Of a stretch of DNA of 64,000 nucleotides, positions 33,895 to 46,954 are shown in pieces (the stretch's first letter is position 1; each line of letters starts with the position of its first letter). The stretch is taken from NCBI RefSeq assembly GCF_036320965.1, contig NC_092231.1, forward strand, positions 29,985,699 through 30,049,698, written 5' to 3'. A program made the translations under genes and the position numbers. This stretch comes from Panulirus ornatus. Taxonomy: Eukaryota; Arthropoda; Malacostraca; Decapoda; Palinuridae. The notes beneath the pieces are model-generated. The model had not been told where the DNA came from. It did not search any database and saw nothing but the letters and a program-made list of their open reading frames with translations.

Positions 33895-35715
33895 CAGCCA
33901 CTTGACCGAAGATACAGTCGTCACTTGACGGTACATACAGTCACTTGACCGAAGATACAGTCGTCACTTGACGGTACATACAGTCACTTGACCGTAGATA
34001 CAGTCTCTTGACGGTAGATACAGTCACTTGACGTTGGATACAGTCACTTGACGGTAGATACAGTCACTTGACGTTGGATACAGTCACTTGACGGTAGATA
34101 CAATCACTTGACGGTGGATACAGTCTCTTGACGGTTGATATAGACACTTAAGGGTCGATACAGTCACTTGGCGGTAGATACAGTCACTTGACGGTGGATA
34201 CAGTCTCTTGACGGTAGATACAGACATTTGACGGTAGATACAGTCGATTGACGGTGGATACAGTCACTTGACGGTAGATAAAGTCACTTAACGATGGATA
34301 CAGTCTCTTGACCGTAGATACAGACATTTGACGGTAGATACATTCACTTGACAGTAGATACAGTCGAGTGACGGTGGATACAGTCACTTGACGGTGGATA
34401 CAGTTCCTTGACGGTAGATACAGTCACTTGACGGTGGATACAGTCACTTGACGGTAGATACAGTCACTTGACGGTAGATAGTCACTTGGCGGTAGATATA
34501 GTCGCTTGACAGTGGTTACAGTCAACGGTAGATACAGTCACGATGGTAGATACAGTCACTTGACGGTGGATACAGTCACTTGACGGTAGATACAGTCACT
34601 TGACGGTAGATACAGTCACTTGACGGTAGATACAGTCGCTTGACAGTGGTTACAGTCAACGGTAGATACAGTCACGATGGTAGATACAGTCACTTGACGG
34701 TGGATACAGTCACTTGACCGTAGATACAGTCACTTGACGGTGGATACAGTCACTTGACGGTTAGTACACTCACTTGACGGTAGGTACAGTCATTTTGTGG
34801 TAGGCACAGTAACTTGATGGTAGATACAGTCACTTGACGGTAGATAGTCACTTGACAGTGGATAGTCACTTGATGGTAGATACAGTAACTTGACGGTGGT
34901 TACAGTCACTTGACGGTGGATACAGTCACTACGGTAGGTACAGTCACGACGATAGATAGAGTCACTTGACGGTAGATACAGTCACGACGGTAGTCACGAC
35001 AGTAGATATAGTCACTTGACGGTAGATAGTCACTTGACGGTGGATACAGTCACTCGACGGTAGATACAGTCACTTGACGGTGTATGCAGTCACTTGACGG
35101 TCGATACAGTCACTTGACGGGAGGTACAGTCACTTGACGGTAGATACAGTCACTTGACGGTAGATACAGTCATATGACAGTAGGTACGGACACATGACGG
35201 TAGATACAGTCACTTGACAGTAGGTATAGTCACTTGACAGTAGGTATAGTCACTTGACGGTCGATACAGTCACTTGACGGTAGATACAGTCACTTGACGG
35301 TAGATACAGTCACTTGACGGTCGATACAGTCACTTGACGGTAGATACAGTCACTTGACGGTGAATAGTCACTTGACGGTAGGTACAGTCACTTGAACGTA
35401 GATATAGTCACTTGACGGTCGATACAGTCACTTGACGGTAGATACAGTCACTTGACAGCAGGTATAGTCACTTGACGGTAGGTACAGTCACTTGACCGTA
35501 GATATAGTCACTTGACGGTCGATACAGTCACTTGACGGTAGATACAGTCACTTGGCAGCAGGTATAGTCACTTGACGGTAGATACAATCACTTGACGGTG
35601 GATACAGTCACTTGACGGTAGATACAGTCACTTGACGGTAGATACAGTCACTTGACGGTAGATACAGTCACTTGACGGTGGATACAGTCACTTGACGGTA
35701 GATACAGTCACTTGA
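33895..35715. repeat. 20-base minisatellite array, about 90 units
   Basis: Unit GACGGTAGATACAGTCACTT. Recurrent variants: GGTGGATA, GGTCGATA, ACAGTAGG and short deletions that remove TACA. Each junction contains GTCACTTGAC, an almost perfect 10-base palindrome. The most regular parts are 35040-35700. Confidence 0.95.
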
Positions 35716-35840
35716 TGAATAACTGGCTCACTCTCATGTGGACAATGTGGGGTGGCCCGGAGCGCCCTCCACTGTACAATATGAGTGAACTGAAATATCT
35801 TAGAGTGAACATACTATAATTTGTTTGATTAAATATAATT

Positions 35841-35920
<80 letters not shown>

Positions 35921-36454
35921 TGTTGTGAGGGAATAACATGGCGGCTCATCTCATAGTGTACGTTGAAGAATGTACCAAGTGCACATTATGTAGGTCATCG
36001 CCTGCTGGGGTGACGGGGTTATATTCCCGGCAGATCACAGCGTTCCTGGCTGTGTCGTGTGTTGTGTGCTGTAGTGTCCCCACGAGAACACAAACACACA
36101 CACACACACACACACACACCTCCCCGGCTGGGTAACTGGTCTCACTTCAGAGATGAAGTCTCCTGCAGCAGACTGTCGTCCACATAGCACCACACATATC
36201 AAGAGAGTGGAAGTGTGGAAATGGCAGGGTTATCAGGAGGATCATCTTCAGTCCACTTTGAGACAGACGTGTCTGGTGATGACCAAACCCATCAACACTG
36301 TAAATAAAATGCATATTGCTATATTATTGTGATATATCAGTTATCAGTCTAAGAATATACCCAACACTGAACGTTAAAACATGTTATTATAAAGACTCCG
36401 TTATTGCTTATGTACCGGACTTAGAGAAGACAGGAAAAGAGGCGAGTGATTTGG
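35716..36454. other. unassigned sequence with embedded microsatellites
   Basis: (TA)n at 35844-35917 and (CA)n at 36094-36119. No gene recognised. Confidence 0.5.
35844..35917. repeat. (TA)n microsatellite
   Basis: About 37 TA units, without a recognisable RTE or S module beside it. Confidence 0.95.
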
Positions 36455-36485
36455 GTGTGTGTGTATGTGTGTGTGTGTGTGTGTG
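36455..36485. repeat. (GT)n microsatellite
   Basis: About 15 GT units running directly into the RTE endonuclease fragment. Confidence 0.9.
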
Positions 36486-37326
36486 ATTTGATGCAAGAGA
36501 TCGGGTATTGATGATGGCTGGTTTGCCTGAGAAATTGCATAATGTGGGAGTTGAGGGTATAATTTCAGGGCACAGGGTATTTAGTGATGTAGATAGACAT
36601 GGTGAACAGCTTGGGCAGTTGTGTGCTGATCAATGACTGTTGACTGGGAATACCTGGTCTGCAGAGAGGGACGTACAGAGTATAAGTGAACACGGAAGAT
36701 GGTCAGCGGGCATCACTGGATTACGTACTAACTGATGGACGTGCAAAAGAGAGACTCATGGATGTGAATGTGATGAGAGTGGCAGCTGGTGGGATGTCTG
36801 GTGGAGGCAAGGCTGAGGATTTGTAGAGGTTTTCGGGAAAGATGACACCATGTGGGTGTAAAGGTGGTGGTGAAAATACGTGAGCTTGGAAAAGAGGGTT
36901 GTGTAAAGAGATGCCAGGAGAGTTTGAGTGTAGAATGGCAAAGGTGAAAGTAAATGAAGCTAGGAAGTGGGTGAGGATTGGCGTGCATTTAGGGAAGCAA
37001 TGATGGCATGTGGGAGAGATGTGTAGCATGCGGGAGGTGCAAGGTGGGCATGTGAGAAGGTTTAGTGAGTGGTGAGATGACGTAGTTCAGTTCCTAATGA
37101 AAGAGAGAGAAAAAAGGTTTATAGGCGTTACTTAATAGGAAGGAGTGCAAATGATTAGGATATATAAACGAGGAAGGTGCAGGGGCTGAAAAAGAGGGCA
37201 TAGAAGAGTTGAAGTGAGCTAGTTTTTGAAAACTTTAGAGGTTAAAGATGTGTTTTGGAAGGAGGTTAACTGTATGAGAAACCAAGAGAACAAATGGGAC
37301 CGTCGGGGGCAAATGGGGAAGTGATA

Positions 37327-37330
<4 letters not shown>
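36486..37330 (+). mobile_element. RTE-like LINE fragment (EN C-terminal half and linker)
   Basis: Begins around the GDxNAR endonuclease motif (GATTTGATGCAAGAGATCGG; compare GATTTAAATGCGAGGGTAAG at 53115), passes the block equivalent to 53276-53420, and ends with the linker (TTTTGGAAGGAGGTTAA, AGAACAAATGGGACC) before (TA)n. At about 36794-36805 roughly 11 bases present at 53371-53393 are missing, which removes the SDHYLV motif containing the catalytic His and shifts the frame. Non-functional. Confidence 0.75.
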
Positions 37331-37331
<1 letters not shown>

Positions 37332-37415
<84 letters not shown>

Positions 37416-37434
37416 AATAATAATAATAATAATA
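37332..37434. repeat. (TA)n followed by (AAT)n
   Basis: About 40 TA units to 37412, then about seven AAT units. Confidence 0.95.
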
Positions 37435-38096
37435 GATGACACATTTTCCACCGAATGTTAGTGTGACACACATGAAGAGGTGAGGAAGCTCACACAAGAC
37501 TCACACGTCTGGTGAATGCATCTCTCCCGCCTGCTACATTCTTGTTCAGGCTTCTGTAACAAAACATGAGTCACGTTAATGATATATGAAGGTGTACGTC
37601 TGGGTAACGCACCCGCTGTGGCCTTCGTTCCCTCTACCATCGGGAAACCCACCTACCCAGCTGACAACACCTTCCCCAGGCCAAACGCTGCCTCCGTCAC
37701 CAGTCGATTAGCTCGATCCAATAGAATAATTTTTCGTCTTGTTCTTTACTTCCTCTTGTGTTGTTGTTCCTGTGAACAATAACTTTGTAAGAAGGATGAA
37801 CGAAGTGTGGCCTTGTTGAACAACATTGAGTGCGCAACACAATAACAATGTGTCAGTCTTGCTGGACAATATCTACTTAGATAAGTACCTGTAAGTGGAG
37901 CGATCATCATGGTCAGGTAGAGACGCTTGTGGTAAGGTACGAGGCGCTACGTAGTGCTGGGAGGCACGTGCCGGGCTCTGAGGTAGTGCTGGCAGCAGCA
38001 GCTAAGGCCACTACCTGGTGAATACAAGTAATAATGTGTGTTGACACATGACACCACCGCTCACAACCATACTACTGCAAGTGACGCACACTGTTA
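37435..38096. other. unassigned sequence
   Basis: No recognised gene; longest open stretches about 67 codons. Confidence 0.45.
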
Positions 38097-39345
38097 TACT
38101 GTCTACTGCCCGCTGCTGTCTACTGCCCGCTACTGCATACTGCCCGCTACTGTCTACTGCCCGCTGCTGTCTACTGCCCGCTGGTCTACTGCCCGTTAGT
38201 CTTCTGCCCGCTGCTTTCTACTGCCCTCTACTGTCTGCTGCCTACTGCCCGTTACTGTGTACTGCCTACTGATCGCTGTTGTTTACTGCCCGCTACTGTC
38301 TACTGCCCGCTACTGCCTACTGCCTGCTACTGCATACTGCCCGCTACTGTCTACTGCCCGTTATTGCCTACTGCCTACTGCCCGCTGCTGTCTACTGCCC
38401 TCTACTGTCTACTGCCCGCGATTGCTTACTGCCTACTGCCTGCTATTCGCTACTGTACTGCCCGCTGCTGTCTACTGCCTGTTACTGTTTACCGCCCGCT
38501 ATTGTCTACTGCCCGCTACTGCCTACTGCCCGCTGCTGTCTACTGCCCGCTATTGTCTACTGCCTACTGCCCGCTACTATCTACTGTCCGCTGCTGTCTA
38601 TTGCCCGATGCTGTCTATTGCCCGCTTCTGTCTGCCCGATTCTGTCTACTGCCCTCTACTGCCTACTGCCCACTACTGCTTACTGCCCGCTGCTGTCTAC
38701 TGCCCACTACTGCCTACTGCCCGCCACTGCCTACTGACCGCCACTGCCTATTGCCCACTACTGCCTACTGCCCACTGCTGCCTACTTCCCGCTGCTGTCT
38801 ACTGCCCGCTACTGCCTACTGCCCGCACCTGCATACTGCCCGCTAATGTCTACTGCCCGCTACTGCCTACTGCCCGCTACTGCATACTGCCAGCTACTGT
38901 CTACTTCCCGCTGCTGTCTATTGCCCGATGCTGTCTACTGCCCGCTTCTGTCTGCCCGATGCTGTCTACTGCCCGTCACTGCCTACTGCCCACTACTGCT
39001 TACTGCCCGGTGCTGTCTACTGCCCGCTGCTGTCTACTGCCCACTACTGCCTACTGCCCGCCACTGCCCTACTGCCCGCCACTGCCTATTGCCCACTACT
39101 GCCTACTGCCCACTGCTGCCTACTTCCCGCTGCTGTCTACTGCCCGCTAATGCCTACTGCCCGCACCTGCATACTGCCCATTACTGCCTACTGCCCGCTA
39201 CTGCCTACTGCATATTGCCAGCTACTGTCTACTCCCCGCTGCTGTCTACTCCCCGCTGCTGTCTACTGCCCGCTACTGCCTACTGCATACTGCAAGCTAC
39301 TGTCTACTCCCCGCTGCTGTCTACTGCCCGCTACTGCCTACTCCA
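38097..39345. repeat. 17-base minisatellite array, about 73 units
   Basis: Unit CTACTGCCCGCTACTGT, with frequent GCTGCTGT, CTGCATACTG and CCACTACTGC forms. Alternating CTACTGCCCGCTGCTGT and CTACTGCCCGCTACTGC make 34-base dimers. 17 is not a multiple of three; the plus strand lacks stops and so shows 297-codon stop-free runs with a 17-residue period, not considered coding. A block around 38590-38860 recurs around 38900-39180 (shared CCCGCTTCTGTCTGCCCGAT). Confidence 0.95.
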
Positions 39346-39496
39346 TAACATTCTGGCAGACTCTTCACCAGTATCAAAAACATGCTGAACCTTCCAGTAG
39401 TGTCGCCCAGTCTTGTTGGCCAGACCTTGTTGAAGGCTGTGTACCAGCGGGCATGATGCATAAGGACACGAGGCTTTGATGAATATCATTGACTAC

Positions 39497-39501
<5 letters not shown>

Positions 39502-39572
<71 letters not shown>
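39502..39572. repeat. (CT)n microsatellite
   Basis: About 35 CT units. Confidence 0.95.
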
Positions 39573-40211
<639 letters not shown>

Positions 40212-40305
<94 letters not shown>

Positions 40306-40309
40306 TTTT
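40212..40309. repeat. (TA)n followed by poly-T
   Basis: About 43 TA then 11-12 T; shared tail of an S copy on the left and a minus-strand RTE 3' end on the right. Confidence 0.95.
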
Positions 40310-40820
40310 GTCTCCCGCGTTTGCGAGGTAGCGCAAGGAAACAGACGAAAGAAATGGCCCAACCCACCCCCATACACATATATATACATACGTCCACACA
40401 CGAAAATATACATACCTACACAGCTTTCCATGGTTTACCCCAGACGCTTCACATGCCCTGATTCAATCCACTGACAGCACGTCAACCCCGGTATACCACA
40501 TCGATCCAATTCACTCTATTCCTCGCCCTCCTTTCACCCTCCTGCATGTTCAGGCCCCGATCACACAAAATCTTTTTCACTCCATCTTTCCACCTCCAAT
40601 TTGGTCTCCCACTTCTCCTCGTTCCCTCCACCTCCGACACATATATCCTCTTGGTCAATCTTTCCTCACTCATTCTCTCCATGAGCCCAAACCATTTCAA
40701 AACACCCTCTTCTGCTCTCTCAACCACGCTCTTTTTATTTCCACACATCTCTCTTACCCTTACGTTACTTACTCGATCAAACCACCTCACACCACACATT
40801 GTCCTCAAAAATCTCATTTC
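40310..40820 (-). mobile_element. RTE-like LINE 3' end (RT C-terminus and 3' module)
   Basis: Minus strand: LEMRFLRTMCGVRWFDRVSN, CGNKKSVVERAEEGVLKWFG, MERMSEERLTKRIYVSEVEG, GRPNWRWKDGVKKIL, then 3' UTR and the module ending at poly-A/(TA)n. 5'-truncated at 40820 by a (TA)n tract. This copy keeps the C-terminal domain that copy B loses to a premature stop. Confidence 0.85.
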
Positions 40821-40822
40821 CA

Positions 40823-40865
<43 letters not shown>

Positions 40866-40946
40866 AAAGAGAACTAGACCTAAGAGTGATCCTTGTGGTA
40901 CCCCACTTGTCACGTCTAACCATTCTGAGACTTGACCATTACTCAC
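40482..40946 (-). pseudogene. chimeric open frame: CR1/L2 RT motif B + (IY)n + RTE C-terminus
   Basis: A 154-codon frame that starts in a CR1/L2-like RT (SNGQVSEWLDVTSGVPQGSLLG), crosses the (TA)n tract as repeated Ile-Tyr and continues in frame into the RTE C-terminal domain. Two unrelated LINEs joined through a microsatellite; no reason to expect function. Confidence 0.8.
40824..40862. repeat. (TA)n microsatellite joining two LINEs
   Basis: About 19 TA units between RTE (left) and CR1/L2-like (right) fragments. Confidence 0.95.
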
Positions 40947-41135
40947 AACTCTGTGTTTACTGCCAGTCAGCCAGTTTTACCACGAGACAACTCTTGTTAG
41001 TAAGTTTGAATGAGGAACTTCATCGAAAGCTTTCTGATAATGTAGATAGATGCCATCAACCGCTGTTCTTGCATCATACAATATTGTTTCATTGTAGAAA
41101 TCAAGTAGTTTATCTGTTAGGAGACGCCAGGTCAT
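40864..41135 (-). mobile_element. CR1/L2-like RT fragment (motif A to motif B)
   Basis: Minus strand: LLTDKLLDFYNETILYDARTAVDGIYLHYQKAFDEVPHSNLLTRVV (41118-40980), then, after a frame change, WLTGSKHRVVSNGQVSEWLDVTSGVPQGSLLG. Motif A Asp appears replaced (YLHYQKAFD for YLDFQKAFD). Confidence 0.8.
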
Positions 41136-41912
41136 CATAACCCGTTGTAACCTCATCATAACCCGTTGTAACCTGCCCTGTGGTCGCAGACCGTACAGCT
41201 GTTATGATAATACAGTCACGAGACATTAGACTCCACGTGGTATCGTCTTGTACCAGCGGAACCCAAACCTGCGTGAGGGCTGCCGAGTTTGTCCCCCAGG
41301 ATCACTGTGGGACTCCTTGTGTTATCGTCCCTCAAACGTCGATTGAAAGGTCCTCCATCATTTTGGATAATCCAAAGTTCATATAACAAATAGATATAAT
41401 GTTTGGATAATCAAAAGGTTTTCAGTGCTGCTACAGGATGATGAAGACTTAGATGATTACAATGATAACACCTACACCATAGGTTTCTGCTCTTCATAAC
41501 CAGGTTGACGGATTAACCACGTTTCTGAGTGTAATCCACTCTATACTGTAATCTACTCATCTGAGTGTTATCTACTCTCTGTACTGTAATCTACTTATCT
41601 GAGTGTAATCTACCCTCTGTACTGTAATCTCCTCTCTGTACTGTAATCTCCTCTCTGTACCATAATATGATCTAAGACGGACCAATATTCATCATTTTTC
41701 CTGTGCGTTCCCAACGGAAGATTTGTTTCGTGATGTGATTTTTGCCGCAATTGTGGCTAATCTATCGTGCACACCTAGCCATGCTGCGGGCGGTGGTGCA
41801 CGAGAGGATACAGAGTGCACATAAGGTCCAGGGACTGGTGGGCCATAGTGATTGATGTAGTACATTACAGGGTACACAGTGAGGACAGTGTTAACATGGT
41901 GTGGGGAACACG
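41136..41912. other. unassigned sequence with short repeats
   Basis: A roughly 20-base duplication (CATCATAACCCGTTGTAACC, 41132-41172) and a short CTGTACTGTAATCT repeat cluster at 41540-41660. No gene recognised. Confidence 0.5.
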
Positions 41913-44900
41913 ATGAATGTTTAGCCATATTGAATGATTGGCCATATGGAATGTTTGGCCATATTGAATGATTGGTCATATTGAATGATTGGTCATATTG
42001 AATGATTGGTCATATTGAATGATTGGTCATATTGAATGATTGGCCATATTGAATGATTGGTCATATTGAATGATTGATTGGCCATATTGAATGTTTAGCC
42101 ATATTGAATGATTGGTCACACTGAATGATTGATTGGTCATATTGAATGTTTGGCCATATTGAATGATTGGTCATATTGAATGATTGGTCATATTGAATGA
42201 TTGGTCATATTGAATGATTGGTCATATTGAATGATTGGTCATATTGAATGATTGGTCATATTGAATGATTGGTCATATTGAATGTTTGGCCATATTGAAT
42301 GATTGGCCATATTGAATGTTTAGCCGTATTGAATGATTGACCATATTGAATGTTTGGCCATATTGAATGTTTGGCCATATTGAATGATTGATTGGCCATA
42401 TTGAATGATTGGTCATATTGAATGATTGACCATATTGAATGTTTGGCCATATTGAATGTTTGGCCATATTGAATGATTGATTGGCCATATTGAATGTTTA
42501 GCCATATTGAATGATTGGTCACACTGAATGATTGATTGGTCATATTGAATGTTTGGCCATATTGAATGATTGGTCATATTGAATGATTGACCATATTGAA
42601 TGTTTGGCCATATTGAATGTTTGGCCATATTGAATGTTTGGCCATATTGAATGATTGGCCACATTGAATGATTAGCCATATTGAATGATTGGCCACATTG
42701 AATGATTGGCCATATTGAATGATTGGCCATATTGAATGATTGGCCATATTGAATGATTGGTCATATTGAATGTTTGGCCATATTGAATGATTGGCCATAT
42801 TGAATGATTGGCCATATTCAATGATTGGCCATATTGAATGTTTGGCCATATTCAATTATTGGCCATATCGAATGATTGGCCATATTGAATGATTGACCAT
42901 ATTGAATGTTTGGCCATATTGAATGATTGGCCATATTCAATTATTGGCCTTATTGAATGTTTGGCCATATTGAATGTTTGGCCATATTGAATGATTGACC
43001 ATATTGAATGTTTGGCCATATTCAATGATTGGCCATATTGAATGTTTGGCCATATTCAGTGATTGACCATATTGAATGTTTGGCCATATTGAATGTTTGG
43101 CCATATTGAATGTTTGGCCATATTGAATGATTGACCATATTGAATGTTTGGCCATATTCAATGATTGGCCATATTGAATGTTTGGCCATATTGAATGATT
43201 GGCCATATTCAATTATTGGCCTTATTGAATGTTTGGCCATATTGAATGTTTGGCCATATTGAATGATTGACCATATTGAATGTTTGGCCATATTGAATGT
43301 TTGGCCATATTGAATGATTGACCATATTGAATGTTTGGCCATATTCAATTATTGGCCATATTGAATGTTTGGCCATATTGAATGATTGACCATATTGAAT
43401 GTTTGGCCATATTGAATGATTGGCCATATTCAATTATTGGCCTTATTGAATGTTTGGCCATATTGAATGTTTGGCCATATTGAATGATTGGCCATATTCA
43501 ATTATTGGCCTTATTGAATGTTTGGCCATATTGAATGTTTGGCCATATTGAATGATTGACCATATTGAATGTTTGGCCATATTCAATGATTGACCATATT
43601 GAATGTTTGGCCATATTGGATGATTGGCCATATTCAATTATTGGCCTTATTGAATGTTTGGCCATATTCAATGATTGACCATATTGAATGTTTGGCCATA
43701 TTCAATTATTGGCCTTATTGAATGTTTGGCCATATTCAATGATTGACCATATTGAATGATTGGCCATATTCAATTATTGGCCTTATTGAATGTTTGGCCA
43801 TATTGAATGTTTGGCCATATTGAATGATTGACCATATTGAATGTTTGGCCATATTCAGTGATTGACCATATTGAATGTTTGGCCATATTGAATGATTGGC
43901 CATATTCAATTATTGGCCTTATTGAATGTTTGGCCATATTCAATGATTGACCATATTGAATGTTTGGCCATATTCAATTATTGGCCTTATTGAATGTTTG
44001 GCCATATTCAATGATTGACCATATTGAATGATTGGCCATATTCAATTATTGGCCTTATTGAATGTTTGGCCATATTGAATGTTTGGCCATATTGAATGAT
44101 TGACCATATTGAATGTTTGGCCATATTCAATGATTGGCCATATTGAATGTTTGGCCATATTCAGTGATTGACCATATTGAATGTTTGGCCATATTGAATG
44201 TTTGGCCATATTGAATGATTGACCATATTGAATGTTTGGCCATATTCAATGATTGGCCATATTGAATGTTTGGCCATATTCAGTGATTGACCATATTGAA
44301 TGTTTGGCCATATTGAATGTTTGGCCATATTGAATGTTTGGCCATATTGGATGATTGGCCATATTGATTGGCCATATTGATGATTGCCATATTGAATGTT
44401 TGGCCATATTCGAATGTGCATATGATGTGGCCATATTTTGAATAATGGCCAATTGAATATTGGCCATATTCAATGATTGGCATATTGAATGTTGGCCATA
44501 TTGAGGATATGATTTTCCATATTGAATGATGTGGCCAATTGAATGATGACCATATTGAATATTGGCCATATTGAATATTGGCCATATTGAATGTTTGGCC
44601 ATATTGATGTTGCCAATTGAATGTTGGCCATATTGAATGATTGGCCATATTGAATGTTGGCCATATTAAGTTTGGCCATATTGAATGTTGGCCATATTGA
44701 ATGTTTGGCCAATAATGATTGATTGCCCATTATGATGATTGCCATATGAATTTGGCCATATTGAATAATTGGCCATATGAATGTTTGGCCATATGAATGT
44801 TGGCCATATTGAATGATTGGCCATATTGAATGTTGGCCATATTAATGTTGGCCATATGATGATTGGCCATATTGAATGTTTGGCCATATTGAATGTTTGG

Positions 44901-46762
44901 CCATATTGAATGATTGACCATATGAATGATTGTGGCCATAGAATTTCAAATTTGATTGGCCATATTGAATGATTTGGCCAATAATTCATTATGATTGGCC
45001 AATTGATTGTTGGCATATTGAATGTTTGGCCAATAGGATTGCCATATTGAATGTTTGGCCATATTCAGTGATTGCCATATGAATGTTTGGCCATATATGA
45101 TGATTGTGCCATATTGAATGTTTGGCCATATTGAGATGATATTGATCCATATTGAATGATTGGCCATATGAATGATTGGCCATATTGCAATGAATGATTG
45201 GCCAATTGAATGTTGGCCATATTAATGATGGCCATATTAATGATTGGCCAATTGAATGATTGGCCATATTGAATGTTGCCATATTGAATGTTGCCATATT
45301 AATGATTGGCCATATTGAAGCTTGGCCATATTGAATGATTGCCATATGATATTGGCATATGAATGCTTGGCCATAGAATCGGCCTTTGAATATTGCCAAT
45401 GATTGCCAATGAAGATTGACCATATTGAATGTTGCATATGAATGATATCGCTATGATGGTTGGCTATGATGATGGCCTATGATTTGGCATATGAGTTGAT
45501 TGCCAAGAATGATTGGCATATAATGATAGCCATATAGTGCCAATATTTGGCCATATTGAATGATTGCCATTATGATTGGCAATTAAGGTATTGCTATTGA
45601 ATGATTGACCATATGAATGTTGGCCATGAAATTGATTGGCATTAATGTTGGCATATGATGATTGACTATGATTGGCCAATTGAATGATTGAGCCATATGA
45701 ATGATTATGGCATATTGAATGATATCGGCATATTGAGGATGTTGCATATGAATGATATCGCCATATAAGGATGATGCCATATGAAGGATGATGGCATATG
45801 AATGATTGATCGCCATATTGAAGGATTGATTGCCATTGAATGATTGATCGCCATTTGAATGATTGATTGGCCATATTGAATGATTGATTGGCCATATTGA
45901 ATGTTTGGCCATATTGAATGATTGATTGGCCATATTGAATGATTGTTTGGCCATATTGAATGTTTGGCCATATTAAATGATTGATTGGCCATATTGAATG
46001 ATTGTTTGGCCATATTGAATGATTGATCGGCCATATTGAATGCTTGATTGGCCATATTAAATGATTGATTGGCCATATTGAATGATTGATCTGCCATATT
46101 GAATGATTGGCCATATTGAATGATTGATTGGCCATATTGAATGATTGATCGGCCATATTGAATGCTTGATTGGCCATATTAAATGATTGATTGGCCATAT
46201 TGAATGATTGATCTGCCATATTGAATGATTGGCCATATTGAATGATTGATTGGCCATATTGAATGATTGATCGGCCATATTGAATGCTTGATTGGCCATA
46301 TTAAATGATTGATTGGCCATATTGAATGATTGATCTGCCATATTGAATGATTGGCCATATTGAATGATTGATCGGCCATATTGAATGCTTGATTGGCCAT
46401 ATTGAATGTTTGGCCATATTGAATGTTTGGCCATATTCAATGATTGGCCATATTGAATGTTTGGCCATCTTCAGTGATTGGCCATATTGAATGTTTGGCC
46501 ATATTCAATGATTGGCCATATTGAATGTTTGGCCATATTCAATGATTGGCCATATTGAATGTTTGGCCATCTTCAGTGATTGGCAATATAGAATGATTGA
46601 CCGGCCATATTGAATGATTGGCCGGCCATATTGAATGTTAGGCCATCTTCAATGATTGGCCATATAGAATGATTGACCGGCCATATTGAATGATTGGCCG
46701 GCCATATTGAATGTTAGGCCATCTTCAATGATTGGCCATATAGAATGATTGACCGGCCATAT
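41913..46762. repeat. 17-base satellite with nested higher-order repeats, about 280 units
   Basis: Basic unit GAATGATTGGCCATATT. Zones: 41.9-42.85 kb, simple units plus 21-base forms with an extra GATT; 42.85-44.34 kb, units with TCAATTATTGGCCTTA recurring every 68 bases; 44.35-45.8 kb, the same repeat disrupted by many 1-3 base deletions; 45.82-46.4 kb, a 122-base higher-order unit marked by GATCGGCC; 46.59-46.76 kb, a 76-base higher-order unit marked by CCGGCC. Stop-free minus-strand runs (up to 251 codons) are by-products. Confidence 0.95.
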
Positions 46763-46954
46763 TACGCATGGTAAGTGAAGTTTGCAACGGTTGAAAAAGT
46801 GATTGGATTACGTATCGAGATGGTTAAGAAAAGAATTATTTACGATAAGCAGATCTGTGGTACTCCTCAAGTCTCCGAGATGGAACATTGTTATGGACGA
46901 CATATTTGTACACATCTAGTGATGTGTGGCCAGGATCATCTCTGAACACACTGA

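Noticed and set aside
38257..39479. Cys/Leu/Tyr-rich 297-codon frame
   Set aside because: Produced by the 17-base unit; three overlapping frames equally open.
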